In this document: positions 32,285-46,000 of the stretch, piece after piece
Layout: each line of letters begins with the position of its first letter
How positions within the stretch are numbered: position 1 is the stretch's first letter
Assembly: GCA_030549775.1 (NCBI GenBank)
Contig: CM060175.1
Span: 77,470,245 to 77,534,244, forward strand
Length of the DNA stretch: 64,000 nt
From: Tamarix chinensis
Taxonomy: Eukaryota > Streptophyta > Magnoliopsida > Caryophyllales > Tamaricaceae
Direction: 5' to 3'
The notes under the pieces: generated by a model
Database searches by the model: none
Told to the model about the DNA's origin: nothing
Seen by the model: only the letters and a program-made list of their open reading frames with translations
Made by a program: the position numbers and the translations under genes

Positions 32285-34150
32285 TTTTTAGGCTTGGACT
32301 TAAAAGAGCCTAAAAGTGAAACTCAGACTCAACTCATTTCAATAAATGAATGAGTTGAATTAGGTTTTTAATGAAGCTCATTTATAGTCCAACCAATATC
32401 CTTTTTTCTTTTCTTTTCTTTTTTTACTTATATGGTATCTTTTTTAAAAAACAATGTTAAGTTTACAATCAATTTTTTTACAATTATTTCCCAAAATATG
32501 GATTTCAAATGTGAAATTAATATATGTAGGACCTACATATTACATGAGAATGTGAAAAGGTTGTAGAAACATACTCAAAAGCATAGCATTACTCTGTATT
32601 TTTCATGTCAATGTCTCAAAAAAAAAAAGTTAATATATTTCAACATTCCTGAGGAAAAAGAGTCGTGAAACAAAGGAGATGATAAGTCCAGCTGTCCCGA
32701 GGTGGATTTCGAACCCTTGAGCTTTAGCATAGTAAAGATTAAAGAAGAGCACTTCGACTCGGCCATTGGCAAAAATCCTCTACATATTTGGAAAATACTA
32801 GATTACCTTATTTTGGGGCAGGTGTGAAGCATTAGCATGGCTATGCTCCTTAGCTGGAAGTCCGTGCTCGTCTTATAAATACTTTTAGTATTAGCTTCTG
32901 AATTTTAATTCTGTTTTATGCTAATCAGTAGTACAACTACTCCTCTTGGATAGCTATGTTTCGGTGCAGAGAAGTTGGTGTAGATTATTTGTTTGTGTTA
33001 TTTTTAGTGAAGTGATATCAGAAAAGAATCACGCGAACGGCATACATAAGCTCCACCATTAATCAGCATTGAGCTCATAGCACCTTTCTATATCACTGCA
33101 TGGAAGATCAAGAGAGTACAAAAGGTAGAAAAATACTTTGAAGAACCAAATAATTTGTATTTTTCTCAATTTAGCATGAATTGTGCTAGCTAATTTGACC
33201 AATTAATGACATTAATTATTTGATGCTAGCACTTCTTTCATTTCATAATAGAAGACCTATAATTTTTCTATGTGCATATTAAAAAAAAATTTAAATTTAT
33301 GATCAATGATATCTAAATTTACTAAAAGATCCATATTAAAATTTAAATACTTTCATTTTTATGAGATACAGTAATAGGATGATAGAGGGAGGCAAAGTTA
33401 AATAGTTAATATATTATTAATTTTGTTTATTTTTTTCATAAAAAGACACTATAGAATAATAATGAATTTTTTTTTTCTATCGTGAAATAGGAGTATTAAC
33501 TTATTGGAATACTAATTAGCATTGTAAATGTGCAAAGTAACTTCAAAATAGTTATTATGAATAAATTAATTCTAAACATACAACTATTTCTTAAATTAGA
33601 TTTTTACCCAAAATAATTAGCTCAAAAAAATTATTTTAATTATTTAAATTAGAGATTTAATATGGTCAAACTTCTAACATAGCAAGAAAAAAAAATGATT
33701 GAAATTGTTCATATAGCTTTCTAATAGATCCAATGACCTTATTTGTTTTGTAGAACTTAATCTTGAAGAGCCTAATTTCAGTTTCATAATCAAATATTTG
33801 TATTGCATATGTGAGTTCTATTCTTGAAACAAACCTTTTTAAATGTAATTTTTTAAAATTATCCCATTTCAGTATATTTATTACTTGAATAAAGTGAAAC
33901 AATCAACATCAATAATCAACCACGATAACTTTCCAAACTACATGGGAAAAAGCCAAAAAAAAAACGCAAAACAAAACAAAACTTTTTTCAATATGAATGG
34001 AGGGGGGACATCAACAGACGCCCTCACAATATGAACCTCTTATGATGGAGCAGACTCAGAAGTAATGATCGTTGCATCTATAAACACCGATGGTGGCCAA
34101 AAGGACTTCGCTAGCAGTTCAAATTGCATTCTCTAGTTAATTAATTCAGG
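32285..34150. other. Gene-free spacer
   Basis: AT-rich with no supported gene. The only notable island is the tRNA-like stretch at about 32,680-32,770. The part right of 34,150 probably belongs to the 3' untranslated region of the SMXL gene. Confidence 0.4.
32683..32770 (-). pseudogene. tRNA-like relic (class II, Leu/Ser type) or tRNA-derived SINE head
   Basis: On the minus strand an A-box-like ATGGCCGAGTCGAAG is followed about 50 bases later by a B-box-like GGGTTCGAAATCC. That order and spacing fit a tRNA with a long variable arm. The loop has one base too many in the B box and the acceptor ends do not pair convincingly. It is therefore more likely a degenerate tRNA copy or a SINE-type promoter than a working tRNA. 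Confidence 0.3.
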
Positions 34151-34659
34151 GTGTAAATTAGTCCCCTGGTAATGTCCACAGAAAATTTTTCTTGTACCTA
34201 TGCTAAGCATCAATCAGTATGCGAGCAAGCCAGGAGCAACCCAGAAAGAAATGAACCATCCTTATTCTGCCAGCCTGTTTCTTTCCTCGCAGTTAAGATG
34301 CAAAAAGGGCAAAACACAGAACTGCTATTAATGTCTCAGACTGACCAAGAATTGTGTACATTGCACTTAATGCCTTAATCATGAGATACACCAAACAACA
34401 CTTGATTGCAGATTATCAAGCATTCGAAAAGATGAGCAATGTCATAGAGGAAGCAGGCTGCTAAAAGGGAAAACAGAAGGCTTATACGGAAGTGAGATAC
34501 CACCACTCCTACAATATATGCAGCTTATGCTAACAGTACATAAAACGGTTGTAAGGAGGAAGATTTCTAGTCAATATAAACTGGCCATACGCACGAGAAA
34601 AGTTTTCTATAGGCTACCTGCTAAATTATACATGTAATTACATTCTTATCACAAAGCTA

Positions 34660-37600
34660 TCAGTTCAGAATTATTTTAGATGGAAGGTAAGCACCCTGAG
34701 CCTGATCTTCAACATACAAAGGCTGGCAGGTGTCGAGTTTTACAGCAGTGTGAGCGCCAAGAAAGTACCTTTTTCGAGCTTCTACAAATCCTTTGCTGAG
34801 TACCTGTTCTACCCAATCTTCCACCTCATCTTCCTGTTCTGATAAGGCAGCAACTGCAGTAATCTGATCCATAACTCTCAAATCGATCTCCAACACCGAC
34901 TGTGAGCTAAATATCTTGCCAAAGCTCTCCATGAGTAGCTTTGATACGTCCTCTGCCAATGCATTATAATCAAATGGCTCGAAAACCACAGTCTCATCTA
35001 CTTGAGCTACAAGATCGTCCAACCATGATGCGGGATTCCTTGAAATGGATTCTTTGTGGATGCTTCCAGTGTCTGTATCACCAGCTTCAATCTCTTCAGC
35101 AGGGATATTCAAATCGAGGCAAACATTTGTTCCCTTATAAGGGCATTTTACTGGATCCATTTCAGAAGCACCATCTGTACGCTTAAGCTTCCTTTTATTC
35201 AAAAAGAAAGGATTAGGTGTGCCTTTCTTTGCAGTAACAATAGCAGAGTTGTGGTCTTGCTTGTGATCCACAGTCAAATCCTTGACGATTATTTGAATAG
35301 GCCACCCTCTTGCTTTCATAATTCTTTCCTCAGATAAGCTCGATGGATTTTCAAGAGTATCGAATGTTGTGTTACTCTTGATGGGTCTTGAAGTCAAGAC
35401 GAAAGTTGTATTGCTAATGCTAACTTCCCTCCCATATGAGTCTGGAAATTTGCCACTTCTAATAGCCTGCAACAAGCTGTTCTGAACAAGTGGATCTGCA
35501 CAATGAACGTTTTCAATGAAAACGACAGACAACGAAGTCTTAAACAACAGCTCCCGAGCAATACGATCAACAACTGTTTTACTGTGGAATACCACTTCAC
35601 GACCACTCATTGATCCTCGATCAGATCCCTTCTTGAAGTGGATCTGCCAATCTTCTTCACACAAATCCACATAGATGAACTTGTCTCTCCCACCATACAA
35701 GATTTCAGCAAGAGCCATAGCAATTTTCCTCTTACCAGATGCATCAGGCCCAAGAAAATATAGCCAGATATCTCCTCTGAAAACTGATGCACGATGTCTC
35801 CTCTTCCCTGTTCTACAACGAGCCACTGCCTGGCTGATAAGCCTTACAGCTTCATTTTGTCGACCAATTCGTCCAATAAGGGTCTCAAAGAGTGTCTTTT
35901 GATTTCCAGGGTCAGTATGTCCTTTAATGTCGGGCTTGGAACAGTTTGAGGACCTAGCCAGATCATCTGAGAATTTCGTGTCATGTTTGGAACCGGAACG
36001 CCAGCAGCCAGTAGTGTCATGCAGGACTTCTCTCGTATTTAAGCCTGCTCCTTTCTTTTTATCCTGCCTGGTTAGCTGAGAAAAGATCCCGAGCCCTAAA
36101 TCTGTGGTCACAGTACTACCAGAGGTAGGAGATGTTTGATTCTCATCCACACTAGACAAGGGGAGGGTGCAAATCAGAGAACTGCATGGACCTGGCAAAG
36201 GGAGCCCTGTTTTGGCAGGACTTTCAGACATTTTATCGAGAAAGCTTTCATTCTTAGGGAATGAACCCAAAGGAAACGTTGACCTTAATTTTTCCATGGA
36301 GTGCTTGTAAGAATTAATAGACAGTGCAGGATCAACACGTATATCATCACTTTCTTTTCGAGGGGTCCTTGAACTGCAGCTGCCCCAACCATCAGACATT
36401 TCATTCTGGACTTTGGAGAACTGAGAGTCCACAGCAGCTTTGACTCCAGAAGGTGCCCCACAAGCATTCATTCTAGAAGATGGTTGAGCATGACAGATAT
36501 GTTGACACATAGTGTCCCAGTTCCGCCACACACTTGCCACAGCAGTGGGCAACACCACTTTATCCTCTTTAGCCTGAACCAGAAAGAGAGAAATGGGCTT
36601 TTACAATAGCACACTCGGAATTTGTTCAGCATATATTGTCTAAAAAACAGTTCAATGATCTTTGGCCTGTAATCACTTTCAGCCTCAAGACCGGCTAAAC
36701 CTAGTCCATAATAGTCCATTCACCTGACAATAGCTTCAAGAGCGTAACTATCCGAGAGTATGGCACCAGAAGATTCAAGAAGGTTTTTTAATTCAAAGTG
36801 AAGATATACATTCTGGGTTTTCCTGACAATAATGCCATTAGAATAAAGGCCCAGGTAAAGTTTTGCAGCCATGGACTTTATGGTATTATTATGCTTAATC
36901 TTCTCAAATCTCCCCCCACAAATCACATCAATTAAGAGGGAAATCGGAGAAACCACACACCTTTAAGACATCAAACCTATGTTTTGGGCTGTGTTCAGAC
37001 ATCTGTAACCAAGAAGGCAAGATCGTTTGGTACTGATCTGCAACAGAAGAACCAAATCCAGCAGCCAATTTTGGCTCGCACTTTCCTTTGTATACGTTGC
37101 AGCGCCTGGCCGATTGATTTGAACCACTCAATGAAACAGCTACGTCTGAAGGAGAAGAAAAGAACCCGCCAAATGGAACAAATGAACCCATCAAGCTACA
37201 ACATGAAGCATTATAAATAAATATATAAGAAAAAAAAAATATGAGATTACATGTGAATGAAAGAAACAACAGCCAGAATGAGCGAATAGAGATCAAAATT
37301 CACAGAAGGCAGGTAGGACATGTTAAACAGTAGTTGATGGATAAAATACGAGAAAAGTTTTGGCATCAATGATCTCAGACACAAAAAAGGACACATAATT
37401 TTATCCAATTCATTTCACAACTTGATCAAAATCTGTAAGGTTTTTCTCGGTTCAAATAAAAATTGTCCAACTCAAACGAACAATTGAAATTTATACTCTT
37501 TTCTTATGAGATGAGTTGCATAGCAAATTTAGGAAACTAACATAATTATCAGACGGCTGCCGGGGCACCAATAACAGATTCATGAACTGTTGTTTAATGG

Positions 37601-40305
37601 TTGATGCCAATTGAATATATCTTCTAATAAGAGTCCCAAAAGGGCTAGATGGATTCAGTAACAAACAGATGTGGTGCAAGATTGCTCCTTGCAGTATACA
37701 GTTATATGACGACAAAAACATCAGAAAATAAATTTAAGAAGAATAAGACACAATGTTGGTTAGAAAAATTGGTAGTTCACAGGCTATTACAAATAGGTCA
37801 GCCAATATAACCTCAAGATTATCAATGGTTAGTCCAAACCAGCTCGGTTATAACACCTGAAGAGTGAAGAGCATGAGTTAGAGTCAACATTAGTGCATCA
37901 CAAAAAGAGAGATGAGTAAGAAGGTGGCTCCAAATATTGCTAGGATCAAACTACTGAGTAGCAGCACATTTGGAAGTCGTTAAAAAAGTGCAGCATGTGC
38001 AAACTTTCTGGTCTGGTTCGAGATGAATGATCCGTTCACCTTGTTTGGAACTAGTAAAGTAAGTGCCTCTATGGTTTGGGGTGAATAGAATCATTCACCT
38101 TTTTTCACCCAGTTTGATAACTTATCTATAAAAATTTACATAAGTTAATGGAGGTTAAAAGTTCATCTTGATTCACCCCGAATCACCCCATTTTTATTAA
38201 CCCCGTTTTTGGGGTAATTGGGGTGAAGGGTAAAGCTTAATTGATATAACCCTCATTCACCCCAATCCAAATGCAATTAAAACAACTTTAAAGCTAATAT
38301 TATCCAAAAAAATATTTTAAAATATTGACTCCGATTCACCTCTCTTCCCCTGACTAAGGTAACTTTTTAATGTTTCATTTCACCCCACTTCACCTCAGTC
38401 TAAACGAACTTAAAATTCCACCCAAGTAAATCAGAGTTAATTATTTCATCAAATTATCCTCCATTTACCTTGGTTGTGTTACCCCATTCTTGGGGGCAAT
38501 GGAGATGGGGTAAACGGTGAGGAAGAGAAAAGTTCAAGTAAAACATAGACCTATTGGACGAAAATACCCTTCTAGTTTTCAGGCTTTATTTTATAGAAAG
38601 ATGTAAATTTCATTTGATTTAATTTTTTAATCTTTATTTATCTCAATCCAAATAATATTAAAATGACATTCAACCCAATTTATCTAGGTTAAATTAATGT
38701 TATCCAAGTTACATTTTTAAATATTCACATAAATTTCCCTCATCCAATTAATTTTTAATATGTATGCTCGATTCACCCAAATCTAAATAAACCATTTGTC
38801 CTTAAATCTAGACGGGCAGCATAAAGCTCAAAAGTCAAGTGCTCCAGTAACAAAAGCATCTAAACAGTTGGGAATATTAGTAAATTTATTGGTACGAATA
38901 AAAAGTCAGACATGCAACACATAAAAGAGAATAAATACTAAAAGTTAAAAACAGAGGGAAGAAAATAAATCTACCAAAAGACAACAGCCTATCTTTTGGT
39001 ATATTTCTTTTTCATCAGGACAGTGCAAGACAATTAAAAAGAAATAAATAAATAAAGATACCTGGGTTTGAAGCATGAGTCTGGCACTGCAGGCTTAATG
39101 GAGGAAATGGGTAAAAGCTGCAAATCCCATTCCATCTCAATAGATGGAAATCTAGTGACAAACTTGAGATAAGTCTCATGAGTTGCAGCAGCAATCAACC
39201 AAATCCTGCTTCCATGGACCGCCAACAATTTTGTCAAACAATTAACCACACATTTCAGCACATCATCCACGACCACCACCCCCTCATCATCAGTACTAAG
39301 AAAAGACTTCAAGTCACCCAAACTAACCATCACTCCAGGTCCTAACCATTGCTTAGCCACCATACCCACATGCTCGAACATCGAACAAATCAATTCCTCA
39401 TTTCGATTCTCACGAACAATTTCTAGAATCTCTTTCTCTACTCGAATCACATGAATCCCGTGTATCACTGAAGGCAGAACATCATCTTTTCTGAGCTCCA
39501 GCTCTTCTGTGAAAACTCGAAGCTCGTCGGAGCTTGAAACCCCAATAAGCAAAGGATTTCTTCCCTTTTTCTTCACAAGAATCTGCCCGATTCTCCTCAG
39601 ATTATCTTCCCGGTCGGAATTACCCCATGACCCAGAGAAAGGGAAACGAAAAGGAACGACGCCGGAATCGGAATCGGAAATTTCATCCAAATTGGTGAAA
39701 AACATATTCTGAGGCCTTCTAAGACGAGGTGGATACCTAAAGAAACTATGTATTGGTCTAACTATAGCTAATTTAATATCAAAGCTGCTAAAACCAGCTT
39801 CATTAAACACACGGCTAACTATTGGGTCATCAAGAATCGACACGATTAGATGCTCCAGCTCAACTTTAATACCTGATGTACCAATACTACCTCCACCACC
39901 ACCTACTTGTTCCACTCCTTGTTGATGTTGCTTGACACAGAAGCTCTCGGGCTGTCGCCTCTGATTCGCTTGTGACCTTTTGATTGCAGCCATGAAAGAA
40001 TTAGAAATTGGAGGGTCATCAATCGGTTGATGCTGCTGGTTTGAGTTACTTGGCAGACGGTCTAGGGTCAGAGAAAGAGAAAGCTCGAGAGCTTTGAATT
40101 GATCACGAGGGTAAAAGGATGCATTTCGCGCTCTAATACAGGCTTCCCGGAGCGGCGAGGAGGGTTGGAAAAGAAAGGCGGACACTGCGTGTAGGGAAGT
40201 AGTCTGGGCATGGCCTCGACGGCGTGCGACGGCTACAGCTTCTTCGAGAGCATGGGAAGCCTCGGGAGTAAGGCATTGTTTGGCAGTTGAAACCGGCGTT
40301 GGCAT
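34660..40305 (-). CDS. SMAX1-like/D53-like Clp-ATPase family protein, SMXL6/7/8 type (three exons, 1130 aa)
   Basis: Exons on the minus strand: 40305-39062, 37195-36961 and 36573-34660, with GT/AG sites and consistent phase; 1130 residues, close to the D53/SMXL6-8 size. The N-terminal double Clp-N region (about 1-190) begins MPTPVSTAKQCLTPEASHAL and has the RRRGHAQTTSLHAVSA block. A degenerate first ATPase domain has NPLLIGVSSSDEL. The junction carries SLMGSFVPFGGFF and ADQYQTILPSWLQM. The second ATPase-like domain has GPDASGKRKIAMALAEILYGG. An EAR repressor motif, LDLNIP, starts at residue 979 (35107-35118). Family members recruit TOPLESS co-repressors in the nucleus and are destroyed through the F-box protein MAX2/D3 with the receptor D14 when strigolactone is present. 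Here the usual FRGKT degron-type motif reads FHSKT (823-826). Assignment to SMXL6-8 rather than SMAX1 or SMXL3-5 rests on the N-terminus, EAR and junction wording. Confidence 0.95.
37196..39061 (-). other. Long SMXL intron 1 with MITE-like insertions
   Basis: 1866 bases. At 38060-38410 the text begins TTTGGGGTGAAT and ends in CACCCCACTTCACCTCA, with several GGGGTGAAT/ATTCACCCC words between and an AACCCCGTTTTTGGGGT hairpin near the middle. From 38430 to 38800 a second segment shares AGATAAAT...GGATAATATTAATTTAA vocabulary (read on the minus strand) with 41300-41460 and 49320-49640. These look like small non-autonomous DNA transposons. The ends are not precise and no target duplication was secured. 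Confidence 0.45.
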
Positions 40306-41299
40306 TATTATTCACTGATGATGATACCTTCGTCTTTACGGGTAAAGGAACCTCAACCGACTTTTGTTTTCGGAATAACAAAATTTTAAGAGAGACAACT
40401 TTCGTGTCTTTGATCTGGGGAACGAGATGAATGAAAGTATATAATATAAAAAGTTAATGACACTAGCAGCTAGGGAGTAATTGATTATATATGCATATAT
40501 ATATATATATAGATATAGATATATATATATATATATATATAACCTTCGCTTGTTTAGTTTGAGGTTTTGATTATTAATAAAAAGAGGGAAATTAAGAAAG
40601 AGAGAGAGTGTGATGAGAGTGGTAGTTTTGAATTGAGAGGGATGCACCCTCAGTTGCTGGTGATAGTGGCGGATGATGATAGTGGCGGTGGTGATGATGT
40701 AGGGTAGTGAATGGTGGTGGTGGGGCTCTGAGGCCTTTCAGTGAAGCATCTGGTCGAACAATGGTGGGCATAGATTCTATTTATGGATCTTCCACCCAAA
40801 AAAGAAAAGGGCAATGGCTAGTAATTGTCAATTGTCACTGGGAGGGGAGAAGGAATAGTTGGAATTGGGAATCTGGGAATTCATTTGATGAACCGTCACT
40901 TTCGTCTTGAGAGTAACAGTAAGCAATTGCAGGATTACCTTCTTTTCTTTTCCTTCTGGCTTCTTCCCCTTTTCCTTTCTTTTTCTGATTGAGAGGAAAA
41001 GCAAAGGAAAGCGATGAGATATTGAACACCTAAACTTTGATTAGATACCGAAGGTCCACTTGCATGGCGGACCAATTGTTCACTGACATTTGATATGCAT
41101 ATGTGCGTAGCCTATCCACCTCTTAACTGTACCTAAAATTCCGTTGACAAAGCTTTTCATGGTCACGGAAATATTTTTCAGTTTTCTACTTTCAAGTCTT
41201 GCTTCTCTAATAGTTGGTTTGGATTCTTCTCTAATGGTGTACCCGTTTGTTTGGATTCTTCTCCAATGGTTGATTCGCACAGGGACGTCTAGGTTAACC

Positions 41300-41460
41300 A
41301 AAACAAAAACAAAAACTAGTTAAAGTAAATAAAGATAAATGGGATAAATATTTTAATATATTATTTGAATAATATTAATTTAATTTAAATGAATGGAATA
41401 GAAAATTACTTTAATTCTATTTTGATCGAGATATATATAAATTTAAAAACTATAAACAAA
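41300..41460 (+). repeat. MITE-like family copy
   Basis: Shares the order AAAGTAAATAAAGATAAAT, TATTTGAATAATATTAATTT and ATATAAATTTA with 49320-49640, and in reverse with part of SMXL intron 1. No coding capacity. Confidence 0.4.
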
Positions 41461-42639
41461 TAATAATTATATCTCAAATTTATTCTATAATATATATTAT
41501 ATTTTTACCACAGACAATATATTTATGATTATTTATAAAGTATAAGTCATGATTACTATTATGTATTAAGAAAATTAGTTTGCCATCCAATGATTTTATT
41601 TGATTACTAAGATGATAAGTCACTAAAAAATCAATTTGTTTTCATTATAATACATTGATCTAAAATTTTAAAGCGTTATATCAAAATTAATGAGTATTAG
41701 TATAAAAAATTAAGTTAAATAAAGGAAAATTTCTCTTTTTATAAATTTAAAATAATAGCTTTGATATAAAATGAATTCTATTTTTGTATTCAAGATAACA
41801 AACCATTATATGATTATATTACAATTATTATTTTTTTGAATGATTTCTTTACTCACCACATTTAGTATTGAATTACAATGGGAATAATTATCGTCAAATA
41901 GTAAAATAATGAGTCTGGTATCTGACTTGATTGCTCATGTTGACGTTTGTTATGAAAATTTCTCTTTTTGTGGTTTTACTATTTTTTTTTATTTTTTATT
42001 TTTGGTTATGTGATATTTGTAGGCATGATTTTTTTTCTCTTTTCCGACCGTGCATTTGAAACATTTATTTCCTAAAGTGATGGTTTTTGGCGGAAACATT
42101 AGTATATATGTATTCCGTTTTTATATATGGTAAGATAAGATTATAACAGGAGTATTTTTTGTCTAATTAAGTAATAGTTTATTTATTTTTATTCCATTAC
42201 CCTCTAAATTGGTTGTTAATAAAAAAAAATGGGTGAATGAAGATATAAAAAGGAGTAACCTTGATTAACATAGATGAACCTTTTTTTTTCACAAGCGGGA
42301 AAAAAATAAGTGAATTAACCGATTCACTCCAAAAAAAAAATACCCTATAAGTGTCAATTTGTTAAGTTTATTTCTAATATGATATTATCTCAAGTTATAA
42401 TATGTCTAAACTAGTAATGATGTTTGGTTGACATATCTTAACTATATATGAAAGAATCTCAAATAATAATCGTGCTTGGTAATTTATGTGGTTCAAATAA
42501 ACTAATATATATCTACAATTTTATACATTTTTTATTTTAATATGATATATTTTCATAACATACTTTTAATTTTGTATATAGTTAATTTTAATTAGATATA
42601 TTCATTCATAAAAAAAATGTTCATATTAACATTTGATGA

Positions 42640-43089
42640 TGATAACTAATATAAAAAATAATTCATCTTATCGTTAATATTTAATATCATTAATTATAAT
42701 TATTATATATTATTATCATTTTTAAAATTAATATATCAATAATAAATAATACACATTAATAATAATAATTATTATTGAATAATAAATAATTAATATTTAG
42801 AATTAATAATAATAATTAATCATGATTATTATTGATTACTATTACTAATAATAATTATTATTGATTCATATTCTAATTAATAGTAATAATTAATAACATT
42901 AATTAACAATAATATATGATTAATAGTACCTAATGATAATTGATAATTTTTTTTAATTTTAATAATTAAACTTATAAATAATAATTAATATTGATAATTA
43001 AAGTATATTTCTCATAACGAATAATTAATAATATCAATAATAATTAATAATAGTAATTAATAAGAATTGATAGTGATAAGAATAATAAT
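42640..43089. repeat. AAT/TAAT-rich low-complexity tract, left part
   Basis: Nearly pure A/T built from AATAAT, ATTAAT and TAATTATT words. It resumes after 46651, so the element at 43090 split a single tract. Confidence 0.8.
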
Positions 43090-46000
43090 TGTAATACCCC
43101 TATTTTCACTACCGAAAAATTTTGTTTTAAAATATTGTGGAAGCAGAAAATAATAGAGACACTTAAAAAAAAGGTGTTTTCCTGTATCTAACGCATGATA
43201 GACGTTAGTCGCCCGTCCCATATTAGATACAAGACTGAAAAACCAAACCAACCAAAAACTGAAGTAGAGTGTGCAAGAATAAGATACATAAACATATATT
43301 TTTAAATGTTTACACCACATGACCTCGATGATCCCTAACATAATCAAATACATGGAGGTAGATTGATTAGAAATATATGGCTACTATGGTAGAAAACAAA
43401 GATATGGCGTTTCCCCAAAACCTTGGTCCATCACATACCATACAAAAGCTTCCGGATGTCCACGCTCTCAAGCCCTAAACTCAAGACGAGGTAGGGACAC
43501 TACTAGTCATTCCCAAAAACCTACACATGGACATTTACTTGTAGGAATGAGCAGGTGACTGAACAAATAGGCATATCAGTACTATACATACTAAGTAAGC
43601 CAATTTATCACCTCAACAGGAGTTATAAGCATACAAGATTCTAACATATTGTGGAAATCATACTTAACATGATTCATGTCAATACCATATAATTAAATGT
43701 ACCTACTTTATCATGATTAGGTAATTCATAAGAACTTAATACCATGCACAAATCTGGCAATTTAGGGTGCATCATGCTTGTCTCCATAAGATAATATCAT
43801 AGATATTCATATACAGGTATTACGCAGGCTATTGAAATGACAACAAAGGTTTCTACCATCCATTCAGATGGTTTTTTATTGGATTTATTTTCCCACTTTC
43901 TCAATCAATTAGGACATTCATTTACAGTCATTATTCCTTTTTCCCATCCCTTCTCTTTTATTTTCCGCTACAACCACATCCTTATTTTCTTCTTATTCAA
44001 ATTATTATCCACACACTTATCATCTAGTTACTCATTCCAATCATTATCCGATTACTCATTAAAGCTACTATCGAGTTACTCATTCTAATTATTATCCAAA
44101 GTATTAATTCTAACTTTTTTTATCATTATCATCAAGTAATGGATTGTGCACCACACCCATAGTCTCACATACCATAAAAGTCTATTCAAATCAAAGGACA
44201 TAAAGTCCAGGCCAGAGTCAAATAACCACAATAGACAGAATTTCAAGCCAAAGCCATGTAACCACCAATGGACATAAGTCCAGGTTGTAGCCAAAACTAC
44301 CTAAGTAACCAGACCCTTTAGTATTGATATCCCTAGTACATCATTAGTGTCTAGAGTAGGTAATACACCGGGATCTACTAGAATCCCATCCAAAGGCACC
44401 AGTAAAGGCCCGAAGGCAGACTAATCCCTGGTAGCTAATCGAGGATCGGGTAGCCCATACCTATACACAACTCGATTGTCTTTGACTTTACATGATTAGT
44501 ATATTATTCTTAAGGTCACGTGATCACACAAGACATATACAATGTGAGAGAAATACATTCATATACTTATTCCAATTTTAACCCTTTCCATCCTTAAACA
44601 TGTGTGGGATTCCCATGAATGCTTGCTTAATATTAACCAAATCTATTATATTAAACCATCTATGATAGAGTCCGTATTTCATCACCCTTTTCAAAACCAT
44701 CATATTTTATTTGAGTTTTACCCATCAGGGCCTTTATAAGATCTATTGAATATGTCATGAATCATGTTTTATTTAATCCATCCATTAGGTTATTAGTCCA
44801 TGGAAACATATGTATTTACCCATTAAATAGTCATATAGTAGGGTTAGCACAAACTTAAAGAATACCCAAGACAAGAAATCAAAATTACACAACCCAGCCG
44901 AACCATTCAATTAGTCCGGCCTAACCTATTGATTGGTTCAAGCTGACCAATTGATTTGTTTAGCTTATCCAAACCCAGGTTTCCCTCAAACTGATCAATT
45001 TGTTTTGACAAACTGGTTGACTGTTCATATGCCAGTCGATCAGTTCTGTCAAACCAGTTAATAGGTTTAAGTAGAGAGCAAGGCCAAGGTCACTATATCC
45101 CTACTGGTCGATGGGTCGGGTTGACCAATCGACTGTTCTAAGGGACCAATCAATTGGTTGGACCTAACTAGTCTGCTGTTTTGCGCTTAAACATAAAAAA
45201 AAAACATACATTTCCTTGCATATCATACTTATAATTCCCTATCATACCAAATTGAAACATGGACTAACATTACATAAACACATTTCTAGCTTATAGCAAT
45301 TGCATATTTCACCATTAATCATCACAACCAAGTTTTCCTTAAAAATCATGCAGTTCTCTCAAACTTTTACGATCTAACCACCCAACACCAAATTCAAAAA
45401 GTCATATACTCATACCAACATATAACATCAAAACTTTAAAGGATTCATAACACACAAGTTTAACCAATTCACATTTCAGAAGTAAGAATGACTTACTTGA
45501 TGCAGAAAAAAATTTCCTCAAATAATAAAACTCAACCTGTGGAAATCATCAACTTTCAAAACCTTAAAACAACAAGTGCAAACTCAGAAATCATTGAATA
45601 ATCTTCCCAAATCAAAAATTGAAATAAAAAGGGAAAACCGGACATGCCACACCAAAGAGAAAATAAAGGAACATTTTGTTGAAATAACTCACCTTTCTTC
45701 TAATTCTAAAATTTGTCTTGCTTAATAATTAAAACAAGAGGGAGCTAGAGAAAGAGTGAGAAGAACAAAATAATTCAAATGTAAGGCTTAAGTGGAGATG
45801 AAAGAAGGTGGATGCTAGAGGAATAAAGTATTTTTGGTGACTGAAAGAAAGGTGAATAGAAGGGGTGATTAGGGCTATTTATAACCAACACATCGGTACA
45901 AGCACAAGTGTGTTCAGGATCATATAGAAAACCCTAATTCCTACCATTCAAATTCGACTTAAATGATCAGATTTCGTCTAAGATAGGTTGACCTATCATC

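Larger units (their letters stand above)
40306..43089. other. SMXL promoter side, then AT-rich gene-free DNA
   Basis: 40306-40430 should be the SMXL leader. An AT/GATA microsatellite lies at about 40493-40540. A MITE-family copy lies at about 41300-41460. From about 42640 to 43089 the sequence is almost only TAAT/AATAAT words. No gene is supported; the GA- or GGTGG-rich words near 40,650-40,900 are low complexity. Confidence 0.45.

Noticed and set aside
34941..35337. Plus-strand frames opposite the SMXL gene
   Set aside because: They are antisense shadows of exon 3, with no recognisable protein.
36720..36956. 78-codon minus-strand frame between SMXL exons 2 and 3
   Set aside because: It lies in intron 2, and splicing GT/AG around it restores the family-like protein.
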